Shown here: one piece after another, positions 26,242-35,914 of the stretch
How the letters are laid out: every line of letters begins with the position of its first letter
How positions within the stretch are numbered: position 1 is the first letter of the stretch
Made by a program: the position numbers and the translations under genes
From: Marinobacter alexandrii
GTDB lineage: Bacteria > Pseudomonadota > Gammaproteobacteria > Pseudomonadales > Oleiphilaceae
DNA length: 64,000 nt
Assembly (NCBI RefSeq): GCF_005871205.1
Contig: NZ_SWKM01000011.1
Coordinates: 744,001 to 808,000 of the forward strand
Reading direction: 5' to 3'
Notes under the pieces: generated by a model
Database searches by the model: none
Told to the model about the DNA's origin: nothing
The model's input: the letters and a program-made list of their open reading frames with translations, nothing else

Positions 26242-27673
26242 CCTTCTTGCTGGCTGGGCGCCGCGTTTTTTTCGGTTTCGGCGGAATCACCAGGCTCTCC
26301 AGTTCATCCAGCGCTTCCCCAGTGTACACCGCCAGCTTCTGCATGCTTGGCAGGGTATCCCGGCAGCCGGTATAACCGAAGTTGAGAGAGCCGTCGTAGC
26401 TCAGGCAGGTGATGTTGAGTGCACCGCCGTGGGCAATCAGCGACACCGGGTACATGGCCTCAAGTTTTGCGCCTTCATAGTAGAGCGTGCGCTGGGGGCC
26501 TGGCACATTGGAAATAGTGACGTTGAACACCGGACGCATACGACCACCCAACCCGGACATCAACTGCAGTATATAAGGCGACATCAGCAGCATGGTGTAT
26601 TGGGTCAGGGCACTTTTGGGCAGCTTCTGGAGATGCTCTTTGGCGCGGCGGGTGGAGGACTTGATTTCCTTTAGTCGGTTCAGCGGATCGGCTTCGTTGG
26701 TTGCCAAGGAGGCGATCATGAAGCTGATCTGGGTGCCGGTGCCTTCATCAGTCGCAGAGCGAATGTTAACGGGGATGCCCGCCGTCATGGCAGTTTCCGG
26801 CAGGTCGTCCTGCTCCAGCAAGAATCGGCGCAGTGCAGTGCCGCACAGGTACAGCACGATGTCATTCAGCGAGCCGCCGGTTTCCTGGGACAGGGTCTTG
26901 ATGCGGTCCAGCTGGTAGTGCTGGGTGGCGAATCGCCGCTGCCCGGTAACCCGGTGGTTGATCTTCGAAACCGGTCCCATGAAGGGTGCCGCCAGTCCAT
27001 CCTCAGGGTGGCGCACGGAGTGCAGCAGGCGGTTGCCCGCTTGCCACAGCCTTGGCGCCATATCGGCCTGCAGCTTTAGGGCGTCTTTGGCCTGGGAAAT
27101 GGCTGCGGGGATACTGGCTTCCGCGTCGGTTTTGCTGCCGCGCCGACGTTCAGGCCGCACCGACCAAGGTGGTGGCATGTCGCGCTTGTCAGGATCCGTG
27201 GTCAGCACCCGCTGCAACAGGCGCACGCCGCTGATGCCATCAATCAGGGAATGATGCATCTTGGTGTAGAGCGCAAAGCGGTTGTTTTCCAGGCCCTCAA
27301 TGACGTGGCATTCCCACAGCGGCCGGGCAAAATCCAGCGGGTTGGAATGCAGGCGGGACACCAGAATACCCAATTCACGCTCACCGCCGGGACGGGGCAG
27401 CGCCGAATGGCGCACGTGGTAATCCAGATCGATGTCTTTGTCGATCTTCCAGCCGGGAGCGAGCAGTCTTCCCAACAATCCGGATCCGGCCAGCTTGTAG
27501 CTCCAGGGCGGAGCAACCTCACCGGTTTCTTTCATGCGGGTGACCAGGTCCCGCAAAAAGGTTTCGGGAGCGCCTTCTGGCAGTGAAAAGATTTGCAGGT
27601 TTCCCACATGCATCGGGGTGTCCTCAGACTCCACCGCCAGCCAGGAGGCATCCAATGTTCCCAGGCGTTTCAT
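26231..27673 (-). CDS. Wax ester synthase/acyl-CoA:diacylglycerol acyltransferase (WS/DGAT)
   Basis: A 480-residue acyltransferase that esterifies fatty alcohols (and less well diacylglycerol) with acyl-CoA to make storage wax. The catalytic HHSLIDG (His140, His141, Asp145) matches the HHxxxDG motif, and the C-terminal NVTISNVPGP segment is also typical. The N-terminus MKRLGTLDASWLAVE closely matches, from memory, the Marinobacter WS2 enzyme, which supports the ATG at 27673. It ends in a basic tail (KPKKTRRPASKK). It is convergent with desT; lipid storage and desaturation genes are thus side by side. Confidence 0.95.
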   Translation of the reverse strand: MKRLGTLDASWLAVESEDTPMHVGNLQIFSLPEGAPETFLRDLVTRMKETGEVAPPWSYKLAGSGLLGRLLAPGWKIDKDIDLDYHVRHSALPRPGGERELGILVSRLHSNPLDFARPLWECHVIEGLENNRFALYTKMHHSLIDGISGVRLLQRVLTTDPDKRDMPPPWSVRPERRRGSKTDAEASIPAAISQAKDALKLQADMAPRLWQAGNRLLHSVRHPEDGLAAPFMGPVSKINHRVTGQRRFATQHYQLDRIKTLSQETGGSLNDIVLYLCGTALRRFLLEQDDLPETAMTAGIPVNIRSATDEGTGTQISFMIASLATNEADPLNRLKEIKSSTRRAKEHLQKLPKSALTQYTMLLMSPYILQLMSGLGGRMRPVFNVTISNVPGPQRTLYYEGAKLEAMYPVSLIAHGGALNITCLSYDGSLNFGYTGCRDTLPSMQKLAVYTGEALDELESLVIPPKPKKTRRPASKKVTG

Positions 27674-27870
27674 TCCTTGTTGTACTCCACGAGTTAAAAA
27701 ATTACTTGCTAGCTGCAAGTATACTGATAACGGACTAAGTTCACGATCTTCGCGCCGGTAAAGTTCCGTTTTTCGCGATATTTCTCGTTCGACTTCCGTT
27801 GAGTGTTCAGTGCAGCTTTAAGTGGCTATGCTCTCAAAAGAATCTTATTTGCCGGCCAGGAGCCCTCGCC

Positions 27871-28254
27871 ATGCAGTTTCTCAATGGAATAACGCTGTTG
27901 CTGGTGTACCAGTTGGTTGGCGAGATTACCGTACGCTTGGCGGGCGTTCCCATACCGGGGCCGGTCCTGGGTATGGTGATGCTGTTTATCACCCTGTGGC
28001 TACGGGGCCGGACACCGGATTCTGTTGAGCAGGCGTCATCTGCATTACTGGCCCATTTGTCGCTGTTGTTTGTGCCGGCGGGCGTTGGCATGATGGCGCA
28101 CTTTGATCGCATCGCGGACGAGTGGCTGCCTATCGCTCTCGCTCTCCTGTTGAGCACTGTGATTACCATGATTGCGACGGCATTGATCATGCAGTTGACC
28201 ACGCGCTGGCTGGTCAGGTCGGGTGACTCGGCACCGGGAGGGCCGGAGCAATGA
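27871..28254 (+). CDS. lrgA: CidA/LrgA family holin-like membrane protein
   Basis: A 127-residue inner membrane protein with four membrane helices and the family motif VPIPGPVLGMVMLF. CidA/LrgA proteins act with LrgB in cell-death control or, in some bacteria, in transport of small acids such as pyruvate. AGGAG stands before the ATG at 27871. It overlaps lrgB by 4 bases (ATGA), so the two are coupled. Confidence 0.9.
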   Translation: MQFLNGITLLLVYQLVGEITVRLAGVPIPGPVLGMVMLFITLWLRGRTPDSVEQASSALLAHLSLLFVPAGVGMMAHFDRIADEWLPIALALLLSTVITMIATALIMQLTTRWLVRSGDSAPGGPEQ

Positions 28255-28982
28255 CCGATCCCGGCCTGAAAGACATCTGGGTTTATCTGTCGGCGTCGCC
28301 CCTGCTGGGATTGACCATCACACTGGTGGCCTATGGTCTGGCTTACCGGCTTTATCTGCGCAGTAATTCCAACCCGCTGGCCAATCCGGTGGTCACCTCG
28401 GTGGCCATGCTGATCGCTCTGTTGCTGGTCACCAACACTTCCTACAACGACTATTTCGAAGGCGGTCAGTTTGTTCACTTCCTGCTGGGGCCGGCCACCG
28501 TGGCCCTGGCGGTGCCGCTGTACCAGCAGTTTTCCCGGCTGCGCCAGCTCTGGCTGCCGGTGACCATTTCCCTGATCTGCGGCGTGCTGATTGCGGCCGG
28601 CAGTTCCATCGGCCTGGCCTGGCTGCTGGGCGGTTCGCTGGAAATCCAGATGTCGCTGGCACCAAAATCGGCGACGGCACCGGTGGCCATGGGCATTTCG
28701 GAGAAGATTGGCGGACTGCCTTCCTTGACTGCAGTACTGACGGTCGCGACCGGTATCACCGGCGCCGTGCTGGGCACCAAACTGTTCGAGTGGTTCCGGG
28801 TGAAAGACGATGCCGCGAAGGGCATCGCCATGGGCGTAGCTGCCCACGGCATCGGCACCGCGCGGGCGTTTCAGGTCAGCAGCCAGATGGGCGCCTTTTC
28901 GGGGCTGGCGATGGCACTATCGGCATTCGCCACAGCACTGATTGTGCCCTGGCTGGTGGATTGGATGCAGATGTTGTTCTAA
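28251..28982 (+). CDS. lrgB: LrgB/CidB family membrane protein
   Basis: A 243-residue protein with about six to seven membrane segments, the LrgB length. Motifs LGPATVALAVPLY and GTARAFQ (within AAHGIGTARAF) are characteristic. It is the partner of the CidA/LrgA protein upstream, and together they form a two-gene operon. Role in murein hydrolase export or small-acid transport is from the family and not shown here. Confidence 0.92.
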   Translation: MTDPGLKDIWVYLSASPLLGLTITLVAYGLAYRLYLRSNSNPLANPVVTSVAMLIALLLVTNTSYNDYFEGGQFVHFLLGPATVALAVPLYQQFSRLRQLWLPVTISLICGVLIAAGSSIGLAWLLGGSLEIQMSLAPKSATAPVAMGISEKIGGLPSLTAVLTVATGITGAVLGTKLFEWFRVKDDAAKGIAMGVAAHGIGTARAFQVSSQMGAFSGLAMALSAFATALIVPWLVDWMQMLF

Positions 28983-29008
28983 CCGTTGATCGTGCCTCGC
29001 TGGTGGCT

Positions 29009-30577
29009 TCAATCGTCGTCTTCGTCGTCGAGTGCATGTCGGGGGCAATGGTACTCCTCCACCACGGTGCCCTCATCAACACTTTCCAGATGCACATCAA
29101 AGCCCCAGAGCCGGTGCACATGGCGCAACACTTCCTCGGTTTCATCCCCCAGTGGCACTCGGTCGACCGGTACATGACGCAGGGTCAGTGAGCGATCGCC
29201 GCGTACATCCACGTTCCAGACCTGGATGTTGGGTTCGCGGTAACTGAGGTTGTACTGGCGTGCCAGTTTTTCCCGGAGAATGCGGTATCCGGGCTCATCA
29301 TGGATGGCGGTCACCCGGTACACGTCTTCCTGGTCGTCATTCTGGATAGAGAACAGCTTGAGGTCGCGCATTACCTTGGGCGACAGGAATTGTTGGATGA
29401 AACTCTCATCCTTGAAATTGGCCATGGCGAAATGCAGGGTTTCGACCCAGTCGGTACCGGCGATGTCGGGGAACCACTGCCGGTCTTCGTCGGTGGGGTG
29501 CTCGCAGATGCGCCGCAGATCCGTGTAGATCGAAAAGCCCAGGGTGTAGGGGTTCAGGCCCGAATACCAGGGGCTGTTGAAGGGCGGTTGGTACACCACG
29601 GCTGTGTGGCTCTGCAGGAACTCCAGCATGAAACCGTCGTTGACCAGGCCTTTCTCGTACATGGCGTGCAGCAGGGTGTAGTGCCAGAACGACGCCCAGC
29701 CTTCGTTCATCACCTGGGTCTGGCGTTGCGGGTAGAAGTACTGGCCCAGTTTGCGCACGATGCGCACAATCTCCCGCTGCCAGGTTTCCAGCAGGGGCGC
29801 GTTCTTCTCGATGAAGTAGAGAATGTTTTCCTGGGGCTCCTCGGGGAAGCGGGTCTTATTCTTGACGGTATCGTCGTCATCGTTGAGCCGAGGAATGGTG
29901 CGCCACAAATCGTTGATGCGCCGCTGCTGGTATTCCTCCCGTTCCTGTTGCCGGCGCTGCTCCTCGGAGGCGGAAATCGGGGCAGGGCGCTTATACCGGT
30001 CGACGCCGTAATTCATCAGCGCGTGGCAGGAGTCGAGAATCTGCTCCACCGCATCCACACCATGACGCTCCTCGCACTCGGCCACATAATTACGGGCAAA
30101 CACCAGGTAATCGATGATCGCGCTGGCGTCGGTCCAGGTGCGGAACAGGTAATTGCCCTTGAAGAACGAGTTGTGGCCATAGCAGGCGTGGGCAACAACC
30201 AGGGCCTGCATGGGCAGGGTGTTCTCCTCCATCAGATAAGCAATGCAGGGATTGGAGTTGATGACGATCTCGTAGGCCAGCCCCATCTGGCCACGCTGAT
30301 AGCCCTTGGAGGTGCTCAGGAACTGTTTCCCGAACGACCAGTGGTGATACCCCACCGGCATCCCCACCGAGCTGTAGGCGTCCATCATCTGCTCGGCGCT
30401 GATCACTTCGATCTGGTTGGGATAGGTGTCTAATCCAAACTCCGCCGCGCACTTGGCGATTTCTTCGTCGTACTTGCGGATCAGGTCGAAGGTCCATTCC
30501 GAACTGGTGGAAATGGGCTGCCGGTCCCCTGCCTGCCCGTTTTCCGGTGGGTTGGGACGGTCCATGGTGTCGGTCAT
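29009..30577 (-). CDS. spoVR: SpoVR family protein (YcgB-like)
   Basis: A 522-residue soluble protein of the SpoVR family, with the conserved stretches [27 protein letters not shown] (in parts), [13 protein letters not shown] and [11 protein letters not shown]. Its biochemical function is unknown; in enterobacteria the gene is stress-induced. It forms an operon with yeaH and prkA, and its start overlaps the yeaH stop by 4 bases. This trio is widely conserved in proteobacteria and is usually under stationary-phase or nitrogen stress control. Confidence 0.93.
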   Translation of the reverse strand: MTDTMDRPNPPENGQAGDRQPISTSSEWTFDLIRKYDEEIAKCAAEFGLDTYPNQIEVISAEQMMDAYSSVGMPVGYHHWSFGKQFLSTSKGYQRGQMGLAYEIVINSNPCIAYLMEENTLPMQALVVAHACYGHNSFFKGNYLFRTWTDASAIIDYLVFARNYVAECEERHGVDAVEQILDSCHALMNYGVDRYKRPAPISASEEQRRQQEREEYQQRRINDLWRTIPRLNDDDDTVKNKTRFPEEPQENILYFIEKNAPLLETWQREIVRIVRKLGQYFYPQRQTQVMNEGWASFWHYTLLHAMYEKGLVNDGFMLEFLQSHTAVVYQPPFNSPWYSGLNPYTLGFSIYTDLRRICEHPTDEDRQWFPDIAGTDWVETLHFAMANFKDESFIQQFLSPKVMRDLKLFSIQNDDQEDVYRVTAIHDEPGYRILREKLARQYNLSYREPNIQVWNVDVRGDRSLTLRHVPVDRVPLGDETEEVLRHVHRLWGFDVHLESVDEGTVVEEYHCPRHALDDEDDD

Positions 30578-31869
30578 GCGGCTTTCCTCTCAAACAGCTG
30601 GCGGAATACCGGATAGATCTCGCCCGGATCGGCGATCTGTTGCATGGCGAAACTATTAGGGAAGCGTTCCATGATTTTTTCGTACTCGTACCACAGCATC
30701 TGGTGATCCTGGGGCGTGATCTCGGTGTAGGCGTAATACTGCACCAATGGCAATATGCTCTCCGCCAGAATCTTGCTGCACACCGGTGAATCGTCATTCC
30801 AATTGTCGCCATCCGAGGCCTGGGCAGCATAGATGTTCCACTCCGACGGCGGGTACCGGGATTCAACGATTTTCTTCATCAGTTTCAGCGCGCTGGAGAC
30901 AATCGTGCCGCCAGTTTCCCGGGAGTAGAAAAACTCCTCCTCGTCCACCTCTTTGGCGCTGGTGTGGTGCCGGATGAACACTACCTCGATCTTCTTGTAG
31001 TTCTTCTTCAGGAACAGGTACAGCAGGATGAAGAAGCGTTTGGCGATGTCCTTGTGCATCTGGGTCATCGAGCCCGACACGTCCATCAAACAGAACATCA
31101 CGGCACTGGTGGCCGGCTGCGGCTGTTTCTGATGCTGGCGATAGCGCAAGTCAATTTCGTCGATGAAGGGAATGCGCCGGATGTTGGCTCTCAGGCGGGC
31201 GATCTCGTCCTCCAGGACCTGGATCTGGTCTTCATGGCTGAAGGCCGGGTCCAGATCCTCGGGCGCCGTTTTCAGCGCCTCGAGCTGCTCCTCCAGATCG
31301 CGGATCTTTTTCTTGCGGGCACCACCCAGCCCCAGCCGGCGGGCGTGAGCACCCCGGAGCGAGCGCACCACATCGAGCTTGGCCGGCACACCCACAGTGG
31401 TGAAGCCGGAGCGGACGTACTTGAAGGACTCGGTGTCTTTCAGTTTCTTACGGGCGAGGTTGGGCAGTTCGAGGTCGTCGAACAGAAAATCGAGAAACTC
31501 CTCCTGGGTGATCTGGAAGGCGAACTCATCCATGCCCTCGCCATCCGGGCTGGCTTTACCGTGGCCCTGACCCCCGCCACCGCCGCCGGGCGGCTTCGGG
31601 ATGGTGTCGCCGGCGACAAACTCCTGGTTGCCCGGGTGCACCATCTCGCGTTTGCCACCCTGGCCATGATGGAAAATCGGCTCCTCGATATCTTGGCTCG
31701 GAATGCTGACGCTCTCTCCCCGCTCAATGTCGGTAATCGAGCGCCTTTGCACCGCATCGGCCACGGCTTTCTTGATGTGGTGGCGGTACCGGCGCAGGAA
31801 CCGTTCCCGGTTCACCGCGCTTTTGTTCTTGCCGTTCAGTCGCCGGTCGACGACGTGGGTCATACCCAT
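30574..31869 (-). CDS. yeaH: YeaH/YhbH family protein with a von Willebrand A-like domain
   Basis: A 431-residue protein of the UPF0229 family. The N-terminal half is basic and Gly-rich (a GGGGGG stretch near residue 95), and the C-terminal half is a vWA fold with a MIDAS-type motif DVSGSM (about residue 265). It acts with the PrkA kinase in stress responses; the detailed role is unknown. Middle gene of prkA-yeaH-spoVR; 33 bp after prkA. Confidence 0.93.
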   Translation of the reverse strand: MGMTHVVDRRLNGKNKSAVNRERFLRRYRHHIKKAVADAVQRRSITDIERGESVSIPSQDIEEPIFHHGQGGKREMVHPGNQEFVAGDTIPKPPGGGGGGQGHGKASPDGEGMDEFAFQITQEEFLDFLFDDLELPNLARKKLKDTESFKYVRSGFTTVGVPAKLDVVRSLRGAHARRLGLGGARKKKIRDLEEQLEALKTAPEDLDPAFSHEDQIQVLEDEIARLRANIRRIPFIDEIDLRYRQHQKQPQPATSAVMFCLMDVSGSMTQMHKDIAKRFFILLYLFLKKNYKKIEVVFIRHHTSAKEVDEEEFFYSRETGGTIVSSALKLMKKIVESRYPPSEWNIYAAQASDGDNWNDDSPVCSKILAESILPLVQYYAYTEITPQDHQMLWYEYEKIMERFPNSFAMQQIADPGEIYPVFRQLFERKAA

Positions 31870-31902
31870 AGCGCTACTCCAGTTCAGCGGTTGGCCGCTG
31901 AC

Positions 31903-33825
31903 TTAGTGAGACTTACGAACCCGCAGGTACCACTCTGCAAGCAGGCGTACCTGTTTCTCCGTGTAGCCTCGATCGACCATTCGCTCGACGAACTGCTTGT
32001 GCTTCTTCTGATCTTCCTGACTGGCTTTCGGGTTGAAGGAAATAACCGGCAGCAGGTCCTCGGTGTTCGAGAACATTTTCTTCTCGATCACACTGCGCAG
32101 CTTCTCGTAACTGAGCCAGGACGGGTTGCGGCCCTGGTTGTTGGCCCGCGCCCGCAGGACAAAGTTGACCACCTCGTTGCGGAAGTCTTTCGGGTTGCTG
32201 ATGCCGGCCGGCTTTTCGATTTTCTCCAGTTCGTCGTTGATGGACGAGCGGTCGAGAATCTCTCCGGTTTCGGGATCCCGGTATTCCTGGTCCTGAATCC
32301 AGAAGTCGGCGTAGGTGACGTAGCGATCAAACAGGTTCTGGCCGTATTCGCTGTAGCTTTCCAGGTACGCGGTCTGGATTTCCTTGCCGATGAACTGGAC
32401 GTAGTGCGGTGCCAGGAATTCCTTGATGAAACGAAGGTAACGCTCCTGAACCTCTGGGGTGTATTGCTCCTGTTCGATCTGTTTTTCAATCACATACAGC
32501 AGGTGCACGGGGTTGGCTGCCACTTCTGCGGTATCGAAGTTGAACACTTTCGACAGGATCTTGAACGCGAAGCGGGTGGACAGGCCGTCCATGCCTTCGT
32601 TCACGCCCGCGGCATCCCGATATTCCTGAATCGACTTGGCCTTGGGGTCGGTGTCCTTGATGTTCTGGCCGTCGTACACGCGCATTTTCGAGAAGATGCT
32701 GGAGTTTTCCGGTTCCTTGATCCGGGAAAGCACCGAGAACTGGGCCAGCATGTCGAGAGTGTCGGGGGCGCAGGGGGCACCGGACAGGGAGCTGTTTTTA
32801 AGCAGCTTCTTGTAGATCTCGATCTCTTCGGTAACCCGGACACAGTAAGGCACTTTCACGATGTAGACCCGGTCCAGAAACGCCTCGTTGTGCTTGTTGT
32901 TGCGGAAGGTCTGCCATTCCGATTCGTTGGAGTGGGCCAGGATCACGCCGTCAAAGGGCACCGAGCCCATGCCTTCGGTGGTGTTGTAGTTGCCTTCCTG
33001 GGTCGCGGTCAGCAACGGATGCAGCACTTTGATCGGTGCCTTGAACATCTCGACGAATTCCAGCAGGCCCTGGTTGGCCTTGCACAGGCCGCCGCTGAAG
33101 CTGTACGCATCGGCGTCGTCCTGGGAGAAATCCTCCAGCATCCGGATGTTGACCTTACCCACCAGGGCGGAGATGTCCTGGTTGTTGTCGTCGCCGGGCT
33201 CGGTCTTGGAGACCCCGATCTGGTCCAGTACCGAGGGGTATTTCTTCACCACCTTGAACTGGCTGATATCGCCGCCGTATTCATGCAGTCGCTTGACTGC
33301 CCAGGGCGAAATGATGGTTTGCAGATAGCGGGAGGGAATGCCGTATTCCTCTTCCAGGATCTGGCTGTCCTCCGCAGGATCAAATAGCCCGAGGGGCGAT
33401 TCGTTCACCGGCGAGCCCTTGATGGCGTAGAAGGGCACCTTCTGCATCAGGGCCTTGAGTTTTTCCGCCAGGGACGACTTACCGCCGCCAACCGGGCCGA
33501 GCAGGTACAGGATCTGTTTCTTTTCTTCCAGGCCCTGAGCGGCATGGCGGAAGAAAGACACAATGTTTTCCACGGCTTCTTCCATGCCGTAGAACTCGGA
33601 GAATTCAGGGTATCGCTTGATAACCTTGTTGGAGAAGATGCGTGACAGGCGATGGTCACGGGAGGTGTCGACAAGTTCTGGCTCGCCAATGGCAATTAAC
33701 ATTCGCTCAGCGGCCGTGGCATAGGCCGTTGGGTCCTTTTTGCAGATCTCCAGGTATTCCTCCAGGGTGAATTCTTCTTCCTGGGTACTTTCATACCTGT
33801 TTTTAAAGTGCTGCATGATGGTCAT
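31903..33825 (-). CDS. prkA: PrkA family serine protein kinase/AAA protein
   Basis: A 640-residue protein, the usual length. The AAA ATPase region has Walker A GPVGGGKSS at residues 110-118, and the C-terminal PrkA domain follows. It is reported to phosphorylate proteins on Ser/Thr in stationary phase or starvation. ATG at 33825 has a GAGGGG site upstream; the frame runs further up but the family start is MTIMQHF. First gene of the operon with yeaH and spoVR. The 393-bp gap upstream (33826-34218) contains a large inverted repeat and no gene. Confidence 0.95.
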   Translation of the reverse strand: MTIMQHFKNRYESTQEEEFTLEEYLEICKKDPTAYATAAERMLIAIGEPELVDTSRDHRLSRIFSNKVIKRYPEFSEFYGMEEAVENIVSFFRHAAQGLEEKKQILYLLGPVGGGKSSLAEKLKALMQKVPFYAIKGSPVNESPLGLFDPAEDSQILEEEYGIPSRYLQTIISPWAVKRLHEYGGDISQFKVVKKYPSVLDQIGVSKTEPGDDNNQDISALVGKVNIRMLEDFSQDDADAYSFSGGLCKANQGLLEFVEMFKAPIKVLHPLLTATQEGNYNTTEGMGSVPFDGVILAHSNESEWQTFRNNKHNEAFLDRVYIVKVPYCVRVTEEIEIYKKLLKNSSLSGAPCAPDTLDMLAQFSVLSRIKEPENSSIFSKMRVYDGQNIKDTDPKAKSIQEYRDAAGVNEGMDGLSTRFAFKILSKVFNFDTAEVAANPVHLLYVIEKQIEQEQYTPEVQERYLRFIKEFLAPHYVQFIGKEIQTAYLESYSEYGQNLFDRYVTYADFWIQDQEYRDPETGEILDRSSINDELEKIEKPAGISNPKDFRNEVVNFVLRARANNQGRNPSWLSYEKLRSVIEKKMFSNTEDLLPVISFNPKASQEDQKKHKQFVERMVDRGYTEKQVRLLAEWYLRVRKSH

Positions 33826-34073
33826 AGATGGCCCCTCGCTTGCTCTCTTATAATCGACTCTCAGTTCACGCAATATCCCCGTTGCATCGGTTCCGCCTGT
33901 GAGGCGGTCTATATAGTTATGGGTGGAAGATATGGATACATACAAGCCGCCCGGCAAATACTGAGCTGCGGCCGCCTGCTTAATTTGAGCTTAGTTCACG
34001 CTCGAAAAATAGGACAGTGGGGAAGTGGTTAAGGTTCATTAAATTGTGTTACCGGGGGGGGTGGCTGGAGCGA

Positions 34074-34150
34074 AAGGGGTGTCTTTGTGTGACCGCTTGT
34101 TGAAACTCGCTTTGCTCAGACAAACAAGCGGTCACACAAAGACACCCCTT
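34074..34150. repeat. 28-bp perfect inverted repeat with a 21-nt loop
   Basis: Left arm 34074-34101 and right arm 34123-34150 are perfectly complementary over 28 bp; the loop 34102-34122 contains ACTCGCTTTGCTCAGA. It lies in the 393-bp gap 33826-34218 between prkA and tpm, 68 bases past the tpm stop. The rest of that gap shows a small hairpin (CCGCCT-GTG-AGGCGG near 33891), a G run at 34054-34060 and GT-rich DNA at 34160-34210, but no gene. It may stop or stabilise the tpm transcript. Confidence 0.9.
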
Positions 34151-34218
34151 ACACTCCGATCACGTGTTGGGCGTGGGTCGGGGTGTTGGGCCGGGGTGTA
34201 AGGGGGCGGAATAGAGGG

Positions 34219-34872
34219 TTATTTCTTGGTTAGGCGAAACACGCTTTCGGTGGCGCCGGCCAGGCCTTTGCGTTTGGTGAAGGGGTGGTCTTTGGCCAGG
34301 GTGTTGGTGACGATGTGTTCGATGGTGTAGTCCGCCGAGTAGAGTTCCTGCACTTCCTCGTCGCTGACGTTGAACGGCGGGCCTTTGATTTCGGTGTCGT
34401 AGTCGAGGGTGATCAGCAGGATCTTGGTGTCATCCGGGATGATCGCAGTGAGGTGTTCCACGTAGCTCCTGCGCATGTGAGGGGGCAGGGCGATCAGGGC
34501 AGCCCGGTCGTACACCAGGCGAATGTGTTTCAGGTCAGCCGGGACCAATTGGAAGAAGTCGCCGCACCAGAGTTCCAGATTGTCGTGCTTGAAGGTGGTG
34601 AAGGGTTCACCCGGGTGTACTTTGGCTTTCTCGCCGCCTTCTTCGAAGAAGTCCTTGCAGGCGACTTCGCTCAGCTCGACGCCGATCACCGGATGACCGC
34701 GGTCGTGCAGCCACCACATGTCGTGGGCTTTACCACACAGTGGGACAAAAACGGCGCTGGCGGCCTTGCCGGCCAGTTCTGGCCAGTGATCATAGAGGTA
34801 CTGGTTAACGGTGCCCTCGTGAAAGCCGATTTCCTCTTTCGCCCAGCGTTCATGCCAGAACTCGTGATCCAT
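34219..34872 (-). CDS. tpm: Thiopurine S-methyltransferase
   Basis: A 217-residue SAM-dependent methyltransferase starting MDHEFWHERWAKEEIGFHEG, the standard TPMT N-terminus. The SAM-binding motif is FVPLCGKAHDMWWLHDRGH, followed by VIGVELSE and VYDRAALIALPP. In bacteria TPMT homologues methylate selenium or tellurium compounds and thiopurines. It is divergent from the hydroxyacid dehydrogenase gene. A 28-bp inverted repeat is in its 3' region. Confidence 0.95.
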   Translation of the reverse strand: MDHEFWHERWAKEEIGFHEGTVNQYLYDHWPELAGKAASAVFVPLCGKAHDMWWLHDRGHPVIGVELSEVACKDFFEEGGEKAKVHPGEPFTTFKHDNLELWCGDFFQLVPADLKHIRLVYDRAALIALPPHMRRSYVEHLTAIIPDDTKILLITLDYDTEIKGPPFNVSDEEVQELYSADYTIEHIVTNTLAKDHPFTKRKGLAGATESVFRLTKK

Positions 34873-34949
34873 GGTTTTCTACTCCCTCTGGTTTGGACGT
34901 TTGCTCCAGTCTACCCTAATCTTTGCCTGTCTTGATTCAGGAGAAAAGT

Positions 34950-35885
34950 ATGAAAGCAGTATTCCTTGATGCCGATACACTGGGCAACGATATCGATCTC
35001 GCTCCGATAGAGCGTATCACCGGAGATCTGGTTAAACACGGTAAAACGGCGCCGAATGAGGTGGTTGGCCGTATACAGGGCTTCGATACGGTGATCGTCA
35101 ACAAGGTAGTGCTCAGCCGGGAGCATTTCGAGGCCTGCCCCGAGCTAACCACCATTGCGGTGGTAGCCACCGGGACCAACAACATTGATAAGGAAGCTGC
35201 CCACGACCACGGCATTCGGGTACTGAACGTGACCAATTACGGCCGCTCCACGGTCGCCCAGCACACCCTGGCGTTGATTCTCGCGCTGGCCACCCGGTTG
35301 CTGGATTACGATCGGGATGTGCGGGCTGGTCGCTGGGGCAAGAGCGATATGTTCTGCCTGATGGATCATCCAATCATGGAACTCGAAGGTCGCACACTGG
35401 GCATTCTGGGCTATGGCGATCTTGGCAAAGGGGTGGTCGAACGGGCCAAGGCTTTCGGTATGAACATTCTGGTGGGGGCGAGGCCCGGTCAGCCTGCTTC
35501 GGAGGTGGACGGCTACCCGCGCCTGCCCCTGGATGAGCTTCTGCCACAGGTGGATGTGCTGTCACTGCACTGCCTGCTTACCGAAGACACCCGTAACCTG
35601 ATCGGTGCTCGTGAGTTGAAAATGATGAAAAACGACGCCTTGCTGATCAACACCAGCCGCGGCGGACTGGTGGACGAACAGGCGCTGGCGGATGCCCTGA
35701 GATCGGGCGAGATCGGTGGTGCCGGATTTGATGTGTTGACGGAAGAGCCGCCCCGGAACGGCAACCCGTTGCTGGCGGACGATATCCCTAACCTGATCTT
35801 GACCCCTCATTCGGCCTGGGCAAGCCGTGAAGCGCGACAGAGGATTGTCGATATTACGGCGCGTAATTTGTCAGCCCCGGTATAA
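34950..35885 (+). CDS. D-2-hydroxyacid dehydrogenase (HprA-like)
   Basis: A 311-residue NAD-dependent dehydrogenase. The Rossmann motif is LGILGYGDLGKG (about 148-159), and the catalytic Arg, Glu and His are in INTSRGGLVDE, GAGFDVLTEEPP and LTPHSAW. The sequence resembles hydroxypyruvate or glycerate dehydrogenases. AGGAG is 7 nt before the ATG at 34950; the longer upstream frame has no support. A terminator hairpin overlaps the stop codon. Substrate choice (glyoxylate, hydroxypyruvate) is not proven. Confidence 0.88.
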   Translation: MKAVFLDADTLGNDIDLAPIERITGDLVKHGKTAPNEVVGRIQGFDTVIVNKVVLSREHFEACPELTTIAVVATGTNNIDKEAAHDHGIRVLNVTNYGRSTVAQHTLALILALATRLLDYDRDVRAGRWGKSDMFCLMDHPIMELEGRTLGILGYGDLGKGVVERAKAFGMNILVGARPGQPASEVDGYPRLPLDELLPQVDVLSLHCLLTEDTRNLIGARELKMMKNDALLINTSRGGLVDEQALADALRSGEIGGAGFDVLTEEPPRNGNPLLADDIPNLILTPHSAWASREARQRIVDITARNLSAPV

Positions 35886-35896
35886 CCGGGGCTTTT
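35873..35896 (+). terminator. Rho-independent terminator overlapping the dehydrogenase stop
   Basis: AGCCCCGGT (35873-35881) pairs with ACCGGGGCT (35885-35893) over a 3-nt loop, followed by TTTT. The TAA stop (35883-35885) is in and next to the loop. Confidence 0.85.
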
Positions 35897-35914
35897 GCAT
35901 TCCAGGGAGCGGGC

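Noticed and set aside
29300..30433. A 377-codon plus-strand frame opposite spoVR
   Set aside because: Antisense shadow with no ribosome site or domain.
30964..33387. A long open frame of about 800 codons on the plus strand opposite yeaH and prkA
   Set aside because: It lies wholly opposite two well-recognised genes and shows no domain; it comes from the high GC third-position bias of those genes.
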